The notes: generated from the sequence alone by a model not told the origin. 64,000 nt of DNA from Flavobacterium sp. BFFFF1 (GCF_002256285.1 NZ_NKJE01000003.1:62001-126000), one strand, 5' to 3'; numbered from the stretch's first letter, positions 29,452 through 39,529 are shown. A program made the numbers and translations.

Positions 29452-30092
29452 TACCAGCCAACCTTTTTTATGGAAGGGTAATGGAAATCGCGGTAAAATC
29501 GCCAGAAATCCTTGATATTTCCGCTATTCAGCCAATCGAAATTCAACCCGAAATTCAGGAAATCAAACCATCTGATACCCCATTAGTCGCTGCGCCAGAT
29601 GCGACTTTTGCACCTGCTTCGGGGACATCCACCACAAAAGTTTCTGCACTATCGCTCGCGAGCATTCGCGCTAAGAAGGAACTGGAGCAGTCAGGGAAAG
29701 CAGCGACAAAAGAACATACTGAGCTTCCCACTGAGCCCTTTTCAGAAACAGACATGCTCCTGCAATGGAATAAATATGCGCAACGACTCAGTGACAAAGG
29801 CCAGAAAATTATGGAAGCCCTGCTTTTGATCAACGATCCAAAATTAGAAGGAACGGTCATCAGGCATCAGTTGCCTAACGAGGGGTCTGCAATTGATTTT
29901 GAGAGCGGGAAACACGAGCTTTTGGGCTATCTGCGTGGAAAACTCCACAACCACGATATTACGATTGAGGTCATGGTGAATGAAAACATCAGTAGCCGTA
30001 AAGCGTTTACACCGCAGGATCGTTTTAACAGGCTGAACGAAATCAATCCAAGTTTGGAATTGTTGCGAAAAACGTTTGACTTAGACTTTTAA
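29388..30092 (+). CDS. dnaX: Tau-like C-terminal extension of dnaX, in the -1 frame relative to 28366..29451
   Basis: Reading through -1 at 29426-29435 gives ...GEKKKADGYIIPANLFYGRVMEIAVKS...; the ATG at 29388 lies in overlap and is probably not a start. Confidence 0.75.
   Translation: MPDAIGLHHFRWRKKKADGYIIPANLFYGRVMEIAVKSPEILDISAIQPIEIQPEIQEIKPSDTPLVAAPDATFAPASGTSTTKVSALSLASIRAKKELEQSGKAATKEHTELPTEPFSETDMLLQWNKYAQRLSDKGQKIMEALLLINDPKLEGTVIRHQLPNEGSAIDFESGKHELLGYLRGKLHNHDITIEVMVNENISSRKAFTPQDRFNRLNEINPSLELLRKTFDLDF
29426..29436 (+). other. Candidate frameshift/slippage site (A10 followed by G; zero-frame heptamer A AAA AAG)
   Basis: GGA GAA AAA AAA AAG CTG in zero frame. Confidence 0.6.
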
Positions 30093-30365
30093 GCTTTGGT
30101 TTTCCTGAAATAACCTGTGAAATAATACTTTAACAAAAAGGACGGCTTTTCCGTAAAATATGTGCCGCGAAATTTGTAATTTTCCTTTATGGGAAGGGGA
30201 CTATGGAAGTATTCCCTACAAAATTCCGAATTATTTCAATACGGAAATTCCGTAAATTTTGTTAATGTTTTGCATTGCTGATTAGATATGATTATCCATC
30301 TCTTCAGGACAACGCATAAATAATAAAAATCAATGTTTTCGAGTTTGTTTAATAAACCGGAAACA

Positions 30366-31013
30366 ATGAAAAAACCCATACTTGTCTTATTCCTGCTCTT
30401 TATATTCTGTAGTAAAGCTAAAACTGTTTTAGACTATACCCAATTAAAACACCAGATTACGGACAAGCGAAACGACTTTCGGAAATTGTACATTGCCGGC
30501 TCTAACTCTGTTAAAGACTCGGTGATAATAGCTTCACGCGACTATGTTTTCGAATCCACTACAAATGATTTATTTGATCAATGGTATGATACACCGTGGA
30601 GTTTTTATGGGCATACAACAGCACCAAAAAAGGGAACAATTGCCTGCGGTTATTTTGTAACGGCAATTTTAAGTGATGCCGGATTTAAAATTCCACGGAA
30701 TGAGTGGGCAAAATTGGCCTCGAAAGCATTTATTGTAAAACTAACAGATGATGTAAACCGATCCCAATACAAGCCCATTGAAGATGTGATTACCTATTTG
30801 AAAAGGCGCGGCGATGGGTTATATGTTGTCGGACTGGACTGCCATACGGGATTCGTGTACGTTAAAGGGAGTGCGATAAAATTTGTGCACTCCAATTATT
30901 ACCAACCGAAAATTGGCGTGATGGCACAGGAACCGGATGGCAAAAATCCGTTGGCGGATTCGAAATACCGGATCTTAGGGAAGTTACTAAACGACCGGAT
31001 GACGGAGAAATGA
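30366..31013 (+). CDS. Secreted NlpC/P60-like or related papain-fold hypothetical protein
   Basis: Signal peptide; GTIACGYFVTAIL (possible Cys nucleophile) and VVGLDCHTGFVYV (possible His). Confidence 0.5.
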   Translation: MKKPILVLFLLFIFCSKAKTVLDYTQLKHQITDKRNDFRKLYIAGSNSVKDSVIIASRDYVFESTTNDLFDQWYDTPWSFYGHTTAPKKGTIACGYFVTAILSDAGFKIPRNEWAKLASKAFIVKLTDDVNRSQYKPIEDVITYLKRRGDGLYVVGLDCHTGFVYVKGSAIKFVHSNYYQPKIGVMAQEPDGKNPLADSKYRILGKLLNDRMTEK

Positions 31014-31152
31014 ATTATGAACATGGCTTATTAAGAAACCCTCCATACCCCTAGCCCCGATTGAGGCATTGTCGGAGCTCTTTTGCGTAGTTTACGCAGC
31101 AAAAAGCGACTGCCGAAAGCGGGAATAGCTACAGAAAATGCACAATTGGTGG

Positions 31153-31728
31153 TTATTCTCCAATCACTTTTTCAATCCGTTTATCCGGAACCAGCCACAT
31201 CAGCGCGACGAAAATATAAACGGCGCCTGATAACCATTCGCTATAAAATGACAAACCAATCCCAAGTACATAAAGCGGCGGCGAAGAAAGCCCTTTCAAG
31301 TCCCGTCCAATGGCCTTTTTTAGTAATGAGTTTTGCCCCTGGCTTTTGATGATGATGCTTTGCAAGATCCAATACGCAACGCCAGCCATCAGCAGCATCA
31401 CGCCATAGACGGTCATGGTGGCTTTGGCAAAATGGTTCTCGCCCGTCCAGGCGGTTGCGAATGGCACCAATGAAAGCCAAAACAGCAAATGCAGGTTTGC
31501 CCAAAGGATCTTGCCGTTTACACGGACAACACTATGCAGCATGTGGTGGTGGTTGTTCCAGTAAATCGCGATGTAAATGAAGCTCAGGATGTAGCTTATA
31601 AAAACAGGAATCACTTCCTTTAGCGCTTCGAATGTGGCGGCTTCCGGAACCTTGAGTTCCAGAACCATGATCGTAAGAATGATGGCCAAAACGCCGTCAC
31701 TGAAAGCTTCAAGCCTGTTTTTATTCAT
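31153..31728 (-). CDS. TMEM175/DUF1211 family membrane protein
   Basis: MNKNRLEAFSDGVLAIILTIMVLELKVP (F-S-D signature). Confidence 0.9.
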   Translation of the reverse strand: MNKNRLEAFSDGVLAIILTIMVLELKVPEAATFEALKEVIPVFISYILSFIYIAIYWNNHHHMLHSVVRVNGKILWANLHLLFWLSLVPFATAWTGENHFAKATMTVYGVMLLMAGVAYWILQSIIIKSQGQNSLLKKAIGRDLKGLSSPPLYVLGIGLSFYSEWLSGAVYIFVALMWLVPDKRIEKVIGE

Positions 31729-31731
31729 ATC

Positions 31732-32622
31732 TTAAATTTTTCCGTAGTACAGTGCTTTTACGATGCCATCAGACAGCCCGATTTTAGGGACATAAATACT
31801 GCGCGCGCCACTCCACTTCATCGCATTCAGGTAGACGCGGAGTGCAGGAATGATCACATCAGCGCGATCAGGATTCAGACCTAAAACAGAAATTCGCTGC
31901 TCATAAGACAGTGCATTCAGCATGGTGTATTGCGAATTCAGGTAAATGTATGACAATGGCTTTTCTTCCTGCTTGCCGGACATTTTAAACAATTTGTTAA
32001 TGTTTCCGCCCGAACCGATAAGCGTAACACTTTCGTATTCCTGGGTATGGGCGCGGATCCATTTCTCGATTTCGTGCCAGACGATGTCATTGACCATTTC
32101 GTTTAGCAGCCGAACGGTCCCTACTTTAAAGGATTTTGAAACGATCATTTTCCCGTCATCGAAAAGTGAAAACTCAGTACTGCCGCCTCCGACGTCCACA
32201 TACAGATAGGCTTTGTCTGTTTTTAATAAGTAGTGCAGATCAGTCGAAGCGATGATGGCTGCCTCTTTTTTTCCGTCGATAATTTCGATCTTGATATCTG
32301 CTTTTTTTCGGATTAAATCTGCCACTTCCCTGCCATTGTAGGCTTCGCGCATGGCTGATGTCGCACAGGCCATGTACTTTTCAACCTTATGTACCTTCAT
32401 CAGCAATTTAAACGCTTTCATGGCGTCGACCATGCGTTCGATGTTCTCTTCGGAGATTTCGCCGACGGTAAAAGCATCCTGTCCCAAACGGATTGGTACA
32501 CGTACGAGTGCACTTTTCGTAAACTGCGTTTCTTTTCCCTGTTCTTCGATGATGTTGGAAACCAGCAGGCGCATGGCATTGGAACCAATATCTATCGCCG
32601 CGTATTTTTTGATGTTAATCAT
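31732..32622 (-). CDS. ppx: Exopolyphosphatase (Ppx/GppA family)
   Basis: AAIDIGSNAMRLLV, YVDVGGGSTEFSLF. Confidence 0.92.
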   Translation of the reverse strand: MINIKKYAAIDIGSNAMRLLVSNIIEEQGKETQFTKSALVRVPIRLGQDAFTVGEISEENIERMVDAMKAFKLLMKVHKVEKYMACATSAMREAYNGREVADLIRKKADIKIEIIDGKKEAAIIASTDLHYLLKTDKAYLYVDVGGGSTEFSLFDDGKMIVSKSFKVGTVRLLNEMVNDIVWHEIEKWIRAHTQEYESVTLIGSGGNINKLFKMSGKQEEKPLSYIYLNSQYTMLNALSYEQRISVLGLNPDRADVIIPALRVYLNAMKWSGARSIYVPKIGLSDGIVKALYYGKI

Positions 32623-32648
32623 TCAATTGTTTTAGGTGCTTTCGTTTT

Positions 32649-34754
32649 TTATAACTCTTCAGCGGTCACATCGAGCAGGTTCCGATAGAAATTATAGGTT
32701 TCCAGTTGCGCGCGCCATATGGCCTGGTGACCCCTGACACGGTATTTGTTGTCGAGCTTTTCAGAATGCAGCCTCGCCTTTACATTCCCTTTCCAGCTTA
32801 CCTCAAAACTGTCAATCAATTCCTTGCGGACATCGATATCATAAATCGGGCAGCTTACCTCTACCCTTCCGTCGAGATTACGCGTCATAAAATCAGCCGA
32901 TGAGATATACACTTCGGGATTTCCGTCGTTTCCGAAAATATACACTCTCGAATGTTCCAGATAATTGTCGACAATACTAATGGCTTCGATGTTTTCGCTC
33001 ATGCCTTTTACGCCGGGAATCAATGAACAGATGCCGCGGACAAGCAACTTAATTTTTACGCCGGCGCGGCTTGCTTCATACAACTTGTCAATCATCTTAA
33101 AATCAGACAGGCTGTTCATTTTTAAATTGATATAAGCCTGCCGGCCTAATTTGGCATACATAATCTCTTTGTCAATCAGGCGGTAGAAACGCGTACGGCT
33201 GTAATGCGGCGACACAATCAGGTGTTTGTAGCGGTGCAGCCTGTAATTGACATTAAAGAAGTCAAATATTTTCGAAACATCTTTCAATATCTGCTGGTGT
33301 GCCGTAAACAAAGTTACGTCAGTGTACACATTGGCGGTCGCCTCGTTAAAATTTCCAGTAGAAATAAATCCGTAACGCTTTGTTTTTCCTTCTTCAATGC
33401 GTTCGATTACACAAATCTTACTGTGGACCTTGAGACCTTTAATTCCAAAGATCAGGTCAATTCCCTCCTGCTGCATCTGTTCCGCATACGAAATGTTACT
33501 GGCTTCATCAAAACGGGCCTGCAACTCGATTTGTACCGTAACCTTTTTTCCGTTTTTCGCGGCATTGATTAGCGAACTAATTACCTGCGAATTTTTGGCG
33601 AGACGATAAAGTGTAATTTTAATGGTGATGACATTTGGATCAAGCGCTGCTTCCCGTAAAAACTTGATAACATACGAAAATGACTGGTACGGCGCATTCA
33701 CGAGGTAATCCTTTGCGGTAATTCTGTCCAGAATACTTCCCTCAAGGCTTAATCCGGGAACCGGTAACGGCGGATTTTGCTTGTACAAAAGGTCGAATCG
33801 CCCCAAATTAGGAAAATCCATATAATCGCGACGGTTGTGGTAACGCCCGCCCGGAATGATACTATCAGTGGAATCAATGTTCATTTTCGAAAGGAAAAAC
33901 TGCAGCGTATCCTTTCCGATGGACTGGTCGTATACAAAACGTACCGGTTCTCCGATCCTTCGGTCTTTGACGCTGGTGGCGATCTTTTCCAACATACTCT
34001 TGCTCAGGTCAGAATCAATTTCAAGCTGTGCATCACGCGTGATTTTGATCATATGGGCCTCGACGCTCTCACTGTCAAAAATGTTAAAAATGTGTCCCAG
34101 ATTGTATCGGATGACGTCGTCAAGCAGCATTACTGAATGCGTGTCTTTTTTCGACGGCAGTACCACAAACCGATTGATGGTCTTGGGCATTTCGATCAAA
34201 GCGTAACGAATTTCCGGTTTTGGCTTTACCAGGCTCAGCAACGAAGATTTCTGTTTTGGCTTCATGACTAACTTTACCGCCAGGTAGCCGGAAGTGTCCT
34301 TAAGCACTGGAAACTCCGCAAGGTCATTAAGGATAATAGTTACCAGTGCCGGGCTGACTTTCTGTATAAAGAAATCATTCACAAAACTCTCCTGTTCCGG
34401 GGAAACTTCTTTTTCGTTGATGATGAATACATTTTCAGCTTCAAGCTCTTTCTCGATGATGCTCAGGATCCGCAGGCTCTCCGATTGCTGGCGAATGACA
34501 ATTTCTGTAATGTCACGCAGCAATTTTTCTGCTGAGATGCCGCCCAGGATTTTTTCTCCGGATACTCCGGAGAGGCTCAACCGCCTAACCGCCGCAAAAC
34601 GCACCCTGAAAAACTCGTCGAGATTGTTGGAAAAAATTCCAATAAAACGAAGCCTGTCCAGCAACGGAACTGTCGAATCTCCCGCTTCCTGCAGTACACG
34701 CGCATTAAAGGCGAGCCAGCTTTTTTCGCGGTCAATATATCTGTTTTCTGTCAT
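32649..34754 (-). CDS. ppk1: Polyphosphate kinase 1
   Basis: REKSWLAFNARVLQEA..., HSKICVI, GFISTGNFNEATANVYTD. Confidence 0.95.
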   Translation of the reverse strand: MTENRYIDREKSWLAFNARVLQEAGDSTVPLLDRLRFIGIFSNNLDEFFRVRFAAVRRLSLSGVSGEKILGGISAEKLLRDITEIVIRQQSESLRILSIIEKELEAENVFIINEKEVSPEQESFVNDFFIQKVSPALVTIILNDLAEFPVLKDTSGYLAVKLVMKPKQKSSLLSLVKPKPEIRYALIEMPKTINRFVVLPSKKDTHSVMLLDDVIRYNLGHIFNIFDSESVEAHMIKITRDAQLEIDSDLSKSMLEKIATSVKDRRIGEPVRFVYDQSIGKDTLQFFLSKMNIDSTDSIIPGGRYHNRRDYMDFPNLGRFDLLYKQNPPLPVPGLSLEGSILDRITAKDYLVNAPYQSFSYVIKFLREAALDPNVITIKITLYRLAKNSQVISSLINAAKNGKKVTVQIELQARFDEASNISYAEQMQQEGIDLIFGIKGLKVHSKICVIERIEEGKTKRYGFISTGNFNEATANVYTDVTLFTAHQQILKDVSKIFDFFNVNYRLHRYKHLIVSPHYSRTRFYRLIDKEIMYAKLGRQAYINLKMNSLSDFKMIDKLYEASRAGVKIKLLVRGICSLIPGVKGMSENIEAISIVDNYLEHSRVYIFGNDGNPEVYISSADFMTRNLDGRVEVSCPIYDIDVRKELIDSFEVSWKGNVKARLHSEKLDNKYRVRGHQAIWRAQLETYNFYRNLLDVTAEEL

Positions 34755-34756
34755 TG

Positions 34757-35239
34757 TTATTTTAAATCTCTTGGGAAAACAATTTTTTCTGTGGTTCCCT
34801 TTCTGATGTCCTGCCAGGAATCAGTGTCGAATTTAATCCACACCAGACCCGCGGTCGGTACGTTATCGATGGGAACATTTCCAAATTTATTCACAAAACC
34901 TGTAATGGCATCATTGTGCCCGAAAAGCATAACATTTTCATAACTGTCCGGGAGTTCCCGAACGATGCTTTCAAAACGATCCTCGTCAAAGGTGTAGAGC
35001 GCGTCCATGGGTTCTGCTTCTACACCTTTTGGATAAGTGATGCTGAAAATGTTTGCGGTACCAGCCGTACGCGACGCGGTACTGGAAAAAACGTGCAGCT
35101 TTTTTGGCAATTTCCCCATAAGGTGCTCCGCCACGCGCGCGGCACCGCGAACCCCTTCAAGCGTTAATTTGCGTTCCTTATCTGCTGCTGTTGAATCCTG
35201 CTCGGCTTTAGCATGCCTTACGATAATAAGATTTTTCAT
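34757..35239 (-). CDS. Histidine phosphatase family protein (SixA-like)
   Basis: IIVRHAKAEQ, FSSTASRTAGTA, LFGHNDAI. Confidence 0.9.
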   Translation of the reverse strand: MKNLIIVRHAKAEQDSTAADKERKLTLEGVRGAARVAEHLMGKLPKKLHVFSSTASRTAGTANIFSITYPKGVEAEPMDALYTFDEDRFESIVRELPDSYENVMLFGHNDAITGFVNKFGNVPIDNVPTAGLVWIKFDTDSWQDIRKGTTEKIVFPRDLK

Positions 35240-35255
35240 AAAATTAGGTATAAAG

Positions 35256-35897
35256 TTATGGTGCTAGTCTATCTATTTTCCAATTGAAATCTTCCTGAAC
35301 ATGGTACCTGATCCGGTCATGAAGCCGGTTGGGCCTGCCCTGCCAAAATTCGACTTCCACAGGACGCACAAGATATCCGCCCCAGTGCTGAGGCCGGGGC
35401 ACTTCAATGTTTTCATATTCCTTCTCCAGGGCCGCCAGCTTTTCCTCGAGGAACTCCCTTGATGGAATCACCTGGCTCTGGTCAGAAACTGCTGCGCCAA
35501 GCTGGCTTCCGTGCGGACGGCTGCCAAAATAATTGTCTGATATGTTGTCAGCCACTTTTTCTGCAATCCCTTTTATGATCACCTGCCGCTCCAGGGTTGG
35601 CCAGAAAAAAGAAAGGCACACATGGGGATTCGCAGCGATTGCGTTTCCTTTTTCGGAATCGTAATTCGTGTAAAATACAAAGCCCATTTCATCAAATTTC
35701 TTCAGTAAAACAACGCGGGATTTCGGGAAACCGTCTTTTCCAAACGTAGCTACTGTCATTGCATTCGCTTCTCCAACACCTGACGCATCCGCCTCATAAA
35801 ACCACTTTTGGAACAGGTTGATTGGATCTTCAGGTATATTATCTTCTGTGAGTGAATCTTTCTCGTAGGATTTTCTATAATTACTTAAGTCTTCCAT
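35256..35897 (-). CDS. pdxH: Pyridoxamine 5'-phosphate oxidase
   Basis: SRVVLLKKFDEMGFVFYTNYDSEKGNAI; RPHGSQLGAAVSDQSQVI; EFWQGRPNRLHDRI. Confidence 0.95.
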   Translation of the reverse strand: MEDLSNYRKSYEKDSLTEDNIPEDPINLFQKWFYEADASGVGEANAMTVATFGKDGFPKSRVVLLKKFDEMGFVFYTNYDSEKGNAIAANPHVCLSFFWPTLERQVIIKGIAEKVADNISDNYFGSRPHGSQLGAAVSDQSQVIPSREFLEEKLAALEKEYENIEVPRPQHWGGYLVRPVEVEFWQGRPNRLHDRIRYHVQEDFNWKIDRLAP

Positions 35898-35924
35898 TTT
35901 ACAGGCTTTCAGCTAAGATAAGGA

Positions 35925-36830
35925 TTAAAATTCAAATACTTTCCCGTCATCGGCAACATCGACTGCAGCGAATATCGCGGACGCCTCTTCTTTAAAAAGG
36001 TCAATGGAATCATACCGGGTGGAAAAATGACCCAGTATCAATTGTCTGGCATTTGCTTTCAGTGCAATTTCAGCGGCCTGCCTTGCGGTACAGTGCATGG
36101 TCCGTTCAGAAAGATGCGCTTCGGATTCCAGAAAAGTCGATTCGTGGTACAGCACGTCTACGCCTTCAATTACCTCCAGATAGCTTTCCGTAAATACCGT
36201 ATCAGAGCAAAACGCATAGCTTTTAGGCTGGGGAGGATCATAAGTCAACTCGGCATTTGCGATAGTACGCCCATCGTCTAATGTAACGTCTCTCCCATTT
36301 TTTATATTTTGGTAATAGCAAACATCAATATTGTACCCTTCTACGACAGCGATGTTTAATTTCCGTTCCCCTGCCTTTTCCTGAAAAAGAAACCCATTCG
36401 TATAGACGCGATGTTTCAGGGGAATGGTGCGCACCACAACCCGGTCGTCTTCAAGAATCACCTCGGACCCGCTGGATTGAAGTTCGTGAAAAAATAATTG
36501 GAAACCGGTGAATGAATTGGCATAACGGAGTTGCAGCAGGATAATTTCTTTAATGCCTTTTGGCCCATATACATGCAGATCGGTGGTCCTGTTCAACAGC
36601 GTAAACGTCGAAATCAATCCGACCAATCCATAGAAGTGATCTCCGTGAAGGTGCGAAATAAAAATATGGTTGATCTGGGTAAACTTGGTTTTATTTTTTC
36701 GAAGCTGTACCTGTGTTCCTTCTGCGCAGTCAATAAGAAAATGCCGGTTTTTGATCTCGAGGACCTGAGATGTCGGATTGGTAAAGGTGCGAGGGGTTGC
36801 GGCATAACAGCCGAGTATGGTAAGCTTCAT
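35925..36830 (-). CDS. rnz: Ribonuclease Z
   Basis: FISHLHGDHFYGLVGL; CSDTVFTE; HESTFLE; LGHFSTRY. Confidence 0.93.
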   Translation of the reverse strand: MKLTILGCYAATPRTFTNPTSQVLEIKNRHFLIDCAEGTQVQLRKNKTKFTQINHIFISHLHGDHFYGLVGLISTFTLLNRTTDLHVYGPKGIKEIILLQLRYANSFTGFQLFFHELQSSGSEVILEDDRVVVRTIPLKHRVYTNGFLFQEKAGERKLNIAVVEGYNIDVCYYQNIKNGRDVTLDDGRTIANAELTYDPPQPKSYAFCSDTVFTESYLEVIEGVDVLYHESTFLESEAHLSERTMHCTARQAAEIALKANARQLILGHFSTRYDSIDLFKEEASAIFAAVDVADDGKVFEF

Positions 36831-36892
36831 TCAGTAATTAATAAGGCATAACCTATAACGAAAAACATCATTGATTATTAAATGTTAATTGA

Positions 36893-37225
36893 TCAAAATC
36901 CGAGATCGCGCTCGATTTCCTCCATTTCGATGATATCGTGCGCCTCAATTCTAGTGGGGACAACAGAAAGCTTTTCTGAAACCTTATTAAAATCAACATC
37001 ATCAGCAACAATCACAAAAGATTTTTTTGCTTTTTTATGCAATTTTGAAAGTGGAAGAAAACCATTAATTTCCTTCACGGATAATCCTTTAAGATTGGAA
37101 ACGTCAACAATCAGGTTCTGGGTCTCAAATGACTTAAATTCGTGCGTCAGCTTCATCAGGAACGCGGTAAAATCTCCCTCATTTTCCTTGATGATTGTGG
37201 TGTTCGCTTTCTTTTCTACTTTCAT
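36893..37225 (-). CDS. STAS-like hypothetical protein
   Basis: Conserved short ORF upstream of rnz; NLIVDVSNLKGLSVKEINGFLPLSKLHK. Confidence 0.65.
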   Translation of the reverse strand: MKVEKKANTTIIKENEGDFTAFLMKLTHEFKSFETQNLIVDVSNLKGLSVKEINGFLPLSKLHKKAKKSFVIVADDVDFNKVSEKLSVVPTRIEAHDIIEMEEIERDLGF

Positions 37226-37273
37226 TTCTTAAACGGATTTGAATGTAGCTAAGATAGTAAGATTTTTCGGGTT

Positions 37274-38200
37274 TTACTGAATTTTGGAGGCTAAAAGATA
37301 GATTACCGCCATGCGGATCGCTACACCATTCTGAACCTGATCCAGAATCAGGGACTGGGAAGAATCGGCAACATCTGACGTGATTTCCACACCGCGATTT
37401 ATGGGTCCCGGGTGCATGATCACGATCTCTTTACGCAGCGATTCGAGCAAGGCTTTGTCGACACCATATTGCTGTGCATATTCCCTTGTTGAGGGAAAGT
37501 AATTGATGTCCATGCGCTCATTCTGTACCCGAAGCATATTCGCTACATCACACCATTCGAGGGCCTTCCTGAGATTAGTCTCGACCGACACGCCGAGGCT
37601 TTCAATGTATTTTGGAATCAGGGTTTTTGGCCCACAAACCTTTACCTCAGCGCCCTGAAGCTTAAGCGCATATATATTTGAAAGCGCGACCCGTGAATGC
37701 AGAATATCACCCACAATGACTACTTTCTTACCTGCAACCTCACCCATTCTTTCCCGGATGGAATAACTGTCCAAAAGGCCCTGGGTAGGATGCTCGTGTG
37801 CGCCATCACCGGCATTTACAATACTGGCTTTTACGTTCTGAGAAAGGAAGTGTGCTGCGCCCGGACTGGAATGACGCATCACGACCATATCCACTTTCAT
37901 TGCCAAAATATTATTCACGGTATCAATCAAAGTCTCACCCTTTTTTACGGAAGACTGCGCCGCCGAAAAGCTGATGACATCGGCAGACAGCCTTTTTTGC
38001 GCCAGCTCAAAAGACAATTTGGTCCGCGTACTATTCTCAAAAAAAATATTTGCTATGGTGATGTCGCGAAGGGAGGGCACTTTCTTGATGGGACGGTTAA
38101 TCACTTCCTTAAAATGATCGGCGGTTTCAAAAATGAGGTCGATGTCATCTTTAGTGATGTATTTAATCCCCAGCAAATGATTTACGCTTAATTCTTTCAT
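37274..38200 (-). CDS. pyrB: Aspartate carbamoyltransferase catalytic subunit
   Basis: FFENSTRTKLSFELA, HPTQGLLDSYSIRE, MHPGPINRGVEI. Confidence 0.96.
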   Translation of the reverse strand: MKELSVNHLLGIKYITKDDIDLIFETADHFKEVINRPIKKVPSLRDITIANIFFENSTRTKLSFELAQKRLSADVISFSAAQSSVKKGETLIDTVNNILAMKVDMVVMRHSSPGAAHFLSQNVKASIVNAGDGAHEHPTQGLLDSYSIRERMGEVAGKKVVIVGDILHSRVALSNIYALKLQGAEVKVCGPKTLIPKYIESLGVSVETNLRKALEWCDVANMLRVQNERMDINYFPSTREYAQQYGVDKALLESLRKEIVIMHPGPINRGVEITSDVADSSQSLILDQVQNGVAIRMAVIYLLASKIQ

Positions 38201-38206
38201 ACTTCG

Positions 38207-38746
38207 TTAATTTCTGATTAAATACACGGCGTCTTCTCCTTCATTCTCTTCCCAGCAAACCTTTACTTTCTCGTCGTTAATGGCATCCACCTGACGCCCC
38301 CTGTAGTCGGGCTGGATCGGCAAATCACGGCTAAAACGCCTGTCAATCAATACCAGCAGCTCAATCCCCGAAGGCCTTCCAAAAGATTGTATTGCCGTGA
38401 GTGCAGAGCGGATACTCCGTCCGGTAAACAACACGTCGTCTATAAAAATCACCTTTTTATCTTCCACTAAAAAGTTGATGTTCGTCCTATTGGCTTCCAA
38501 TGGCTTACCGGACCGCCGAAAGTCGTCCCTGAAAAATGTGATATCGAGATAACCCAGCATAATGTCGTGTACCTGATAGTCTTGTTCCAGTAATGTTTTA
38601 AGCCGTTCGGCAAGAAAAGTGCCCCGTGGCTGGATTCCAACGAGAATGGTATCTTTAAAATCGAGGTGTTTTTCAATCAGCTGACAGGCCAAACGATGCA
38701 GAATGATATTGACTTCCTTTGAAGTGAGCAATATTTTTTGACTCAT
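38207..38746 (-). CDS. pyrR: Bifunctional pyr operon regulator/uracil phosphoribosyltransferase PyrR
   Basis: VGIQPRGTFLAERL; VIFIDDVLFTGRSIRSAL. Confidence 0.94.
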   Translation of the reverse strand: MSQKILLTSKEVNIILHRLACQLIEKHLDFKDTILVGIQPRGTFLAERLKTLLEQDYQVHDIMLGYLDITFFRDDFRRSGKPLEANRTNINFLVEDKKVIFIDDVLFTGRSIRSALTAIQSFGRPSGIELLVLIDRRFSRDLPIQPDYRGRQVDAINDEKVKVCWEENEGEDAVYLIRN

Positions 38747-39081
38747 GACGAAGTGTTTGTTTGGTCTGTAAAAGTACTGAAATAACCATTACACGAAAAA
38801 TTTATTTATAAAACAACCACCATAAATTCGAGCAGAAAATTGGCAGCAATTATATTTTAGCATTCCATTTTACCAGCAGGATGAAGATACGACGTCATTA
38901 GAAAATCTCTTTGAAGAATATCCGGAAGACCGACATGCGTTAACAGCGATAGTCAATCCGTAGAAAATTTCCCTCTAACATTAATAAAACCGAACGTTGC
39001 AACAAGTTTTCGGATTTGCAAAAACAAGATTCCGATTATATTTCTATATATTTATGACCTCAAATCTCTTTTGTCCGGGGC

Positions 39082-39516
39082 ATGAATATTTTTCTTACAG
39101 ATGACGACAGCGATGACTGCATGCTTTTTTCAGAGGCACTGCAGGAAACTTTTTCGGAGGCAACCCTGACAATTACAACGGATGGTGTAAAACTGATGGA
39201 AACGCTGAAGAATTTAAAGCCCGACAGCCGTGTGATACTTTTCCTGGACCTCAATATGCCGCGCAAGAATGGATTTGAATGCCTGGATGAGATTCGCGAA
39301 AACAAAAAATTAAAAGATGTTTCGGTTATTATATTTTCCACTTCGTCGAATGCTGATATTATTGACAAGACTTACAAACAGGGTGCAAATTATTTCATTT
39401 CGAAGCCAAATTCATTTTCGCTGCTAAAAAAGACAATCGAACACGTCCTGTCCTTCAACAATGACCAGTTGGTACAAAGACCAATGCGTGAGGATTACGT
39501 TATTCATGTAGCCTGA
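39082..39516 (+). CDS. Single-domain response regulator
   Basis: TDDDSDDCMLFSEAL, FLDLNMPRKNGFE, IFSTSS, FISKPNSF. Confidence 0.9.
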   Translation: MNIFLTDDDSDDCMLFSEALQETFSEATLTITTDGVKLMETLKNLKPDSRVILFLDLNMPRKNGFECLDEIRENKKLKDVSVIIFSTSSNADIIDKTYKQGANYFISKPNSFSLLKKTIEHVLSFNNDQLVQRPMREDYVIHVA

Positions 39517-39529
39517 AAATGATCTGTGT

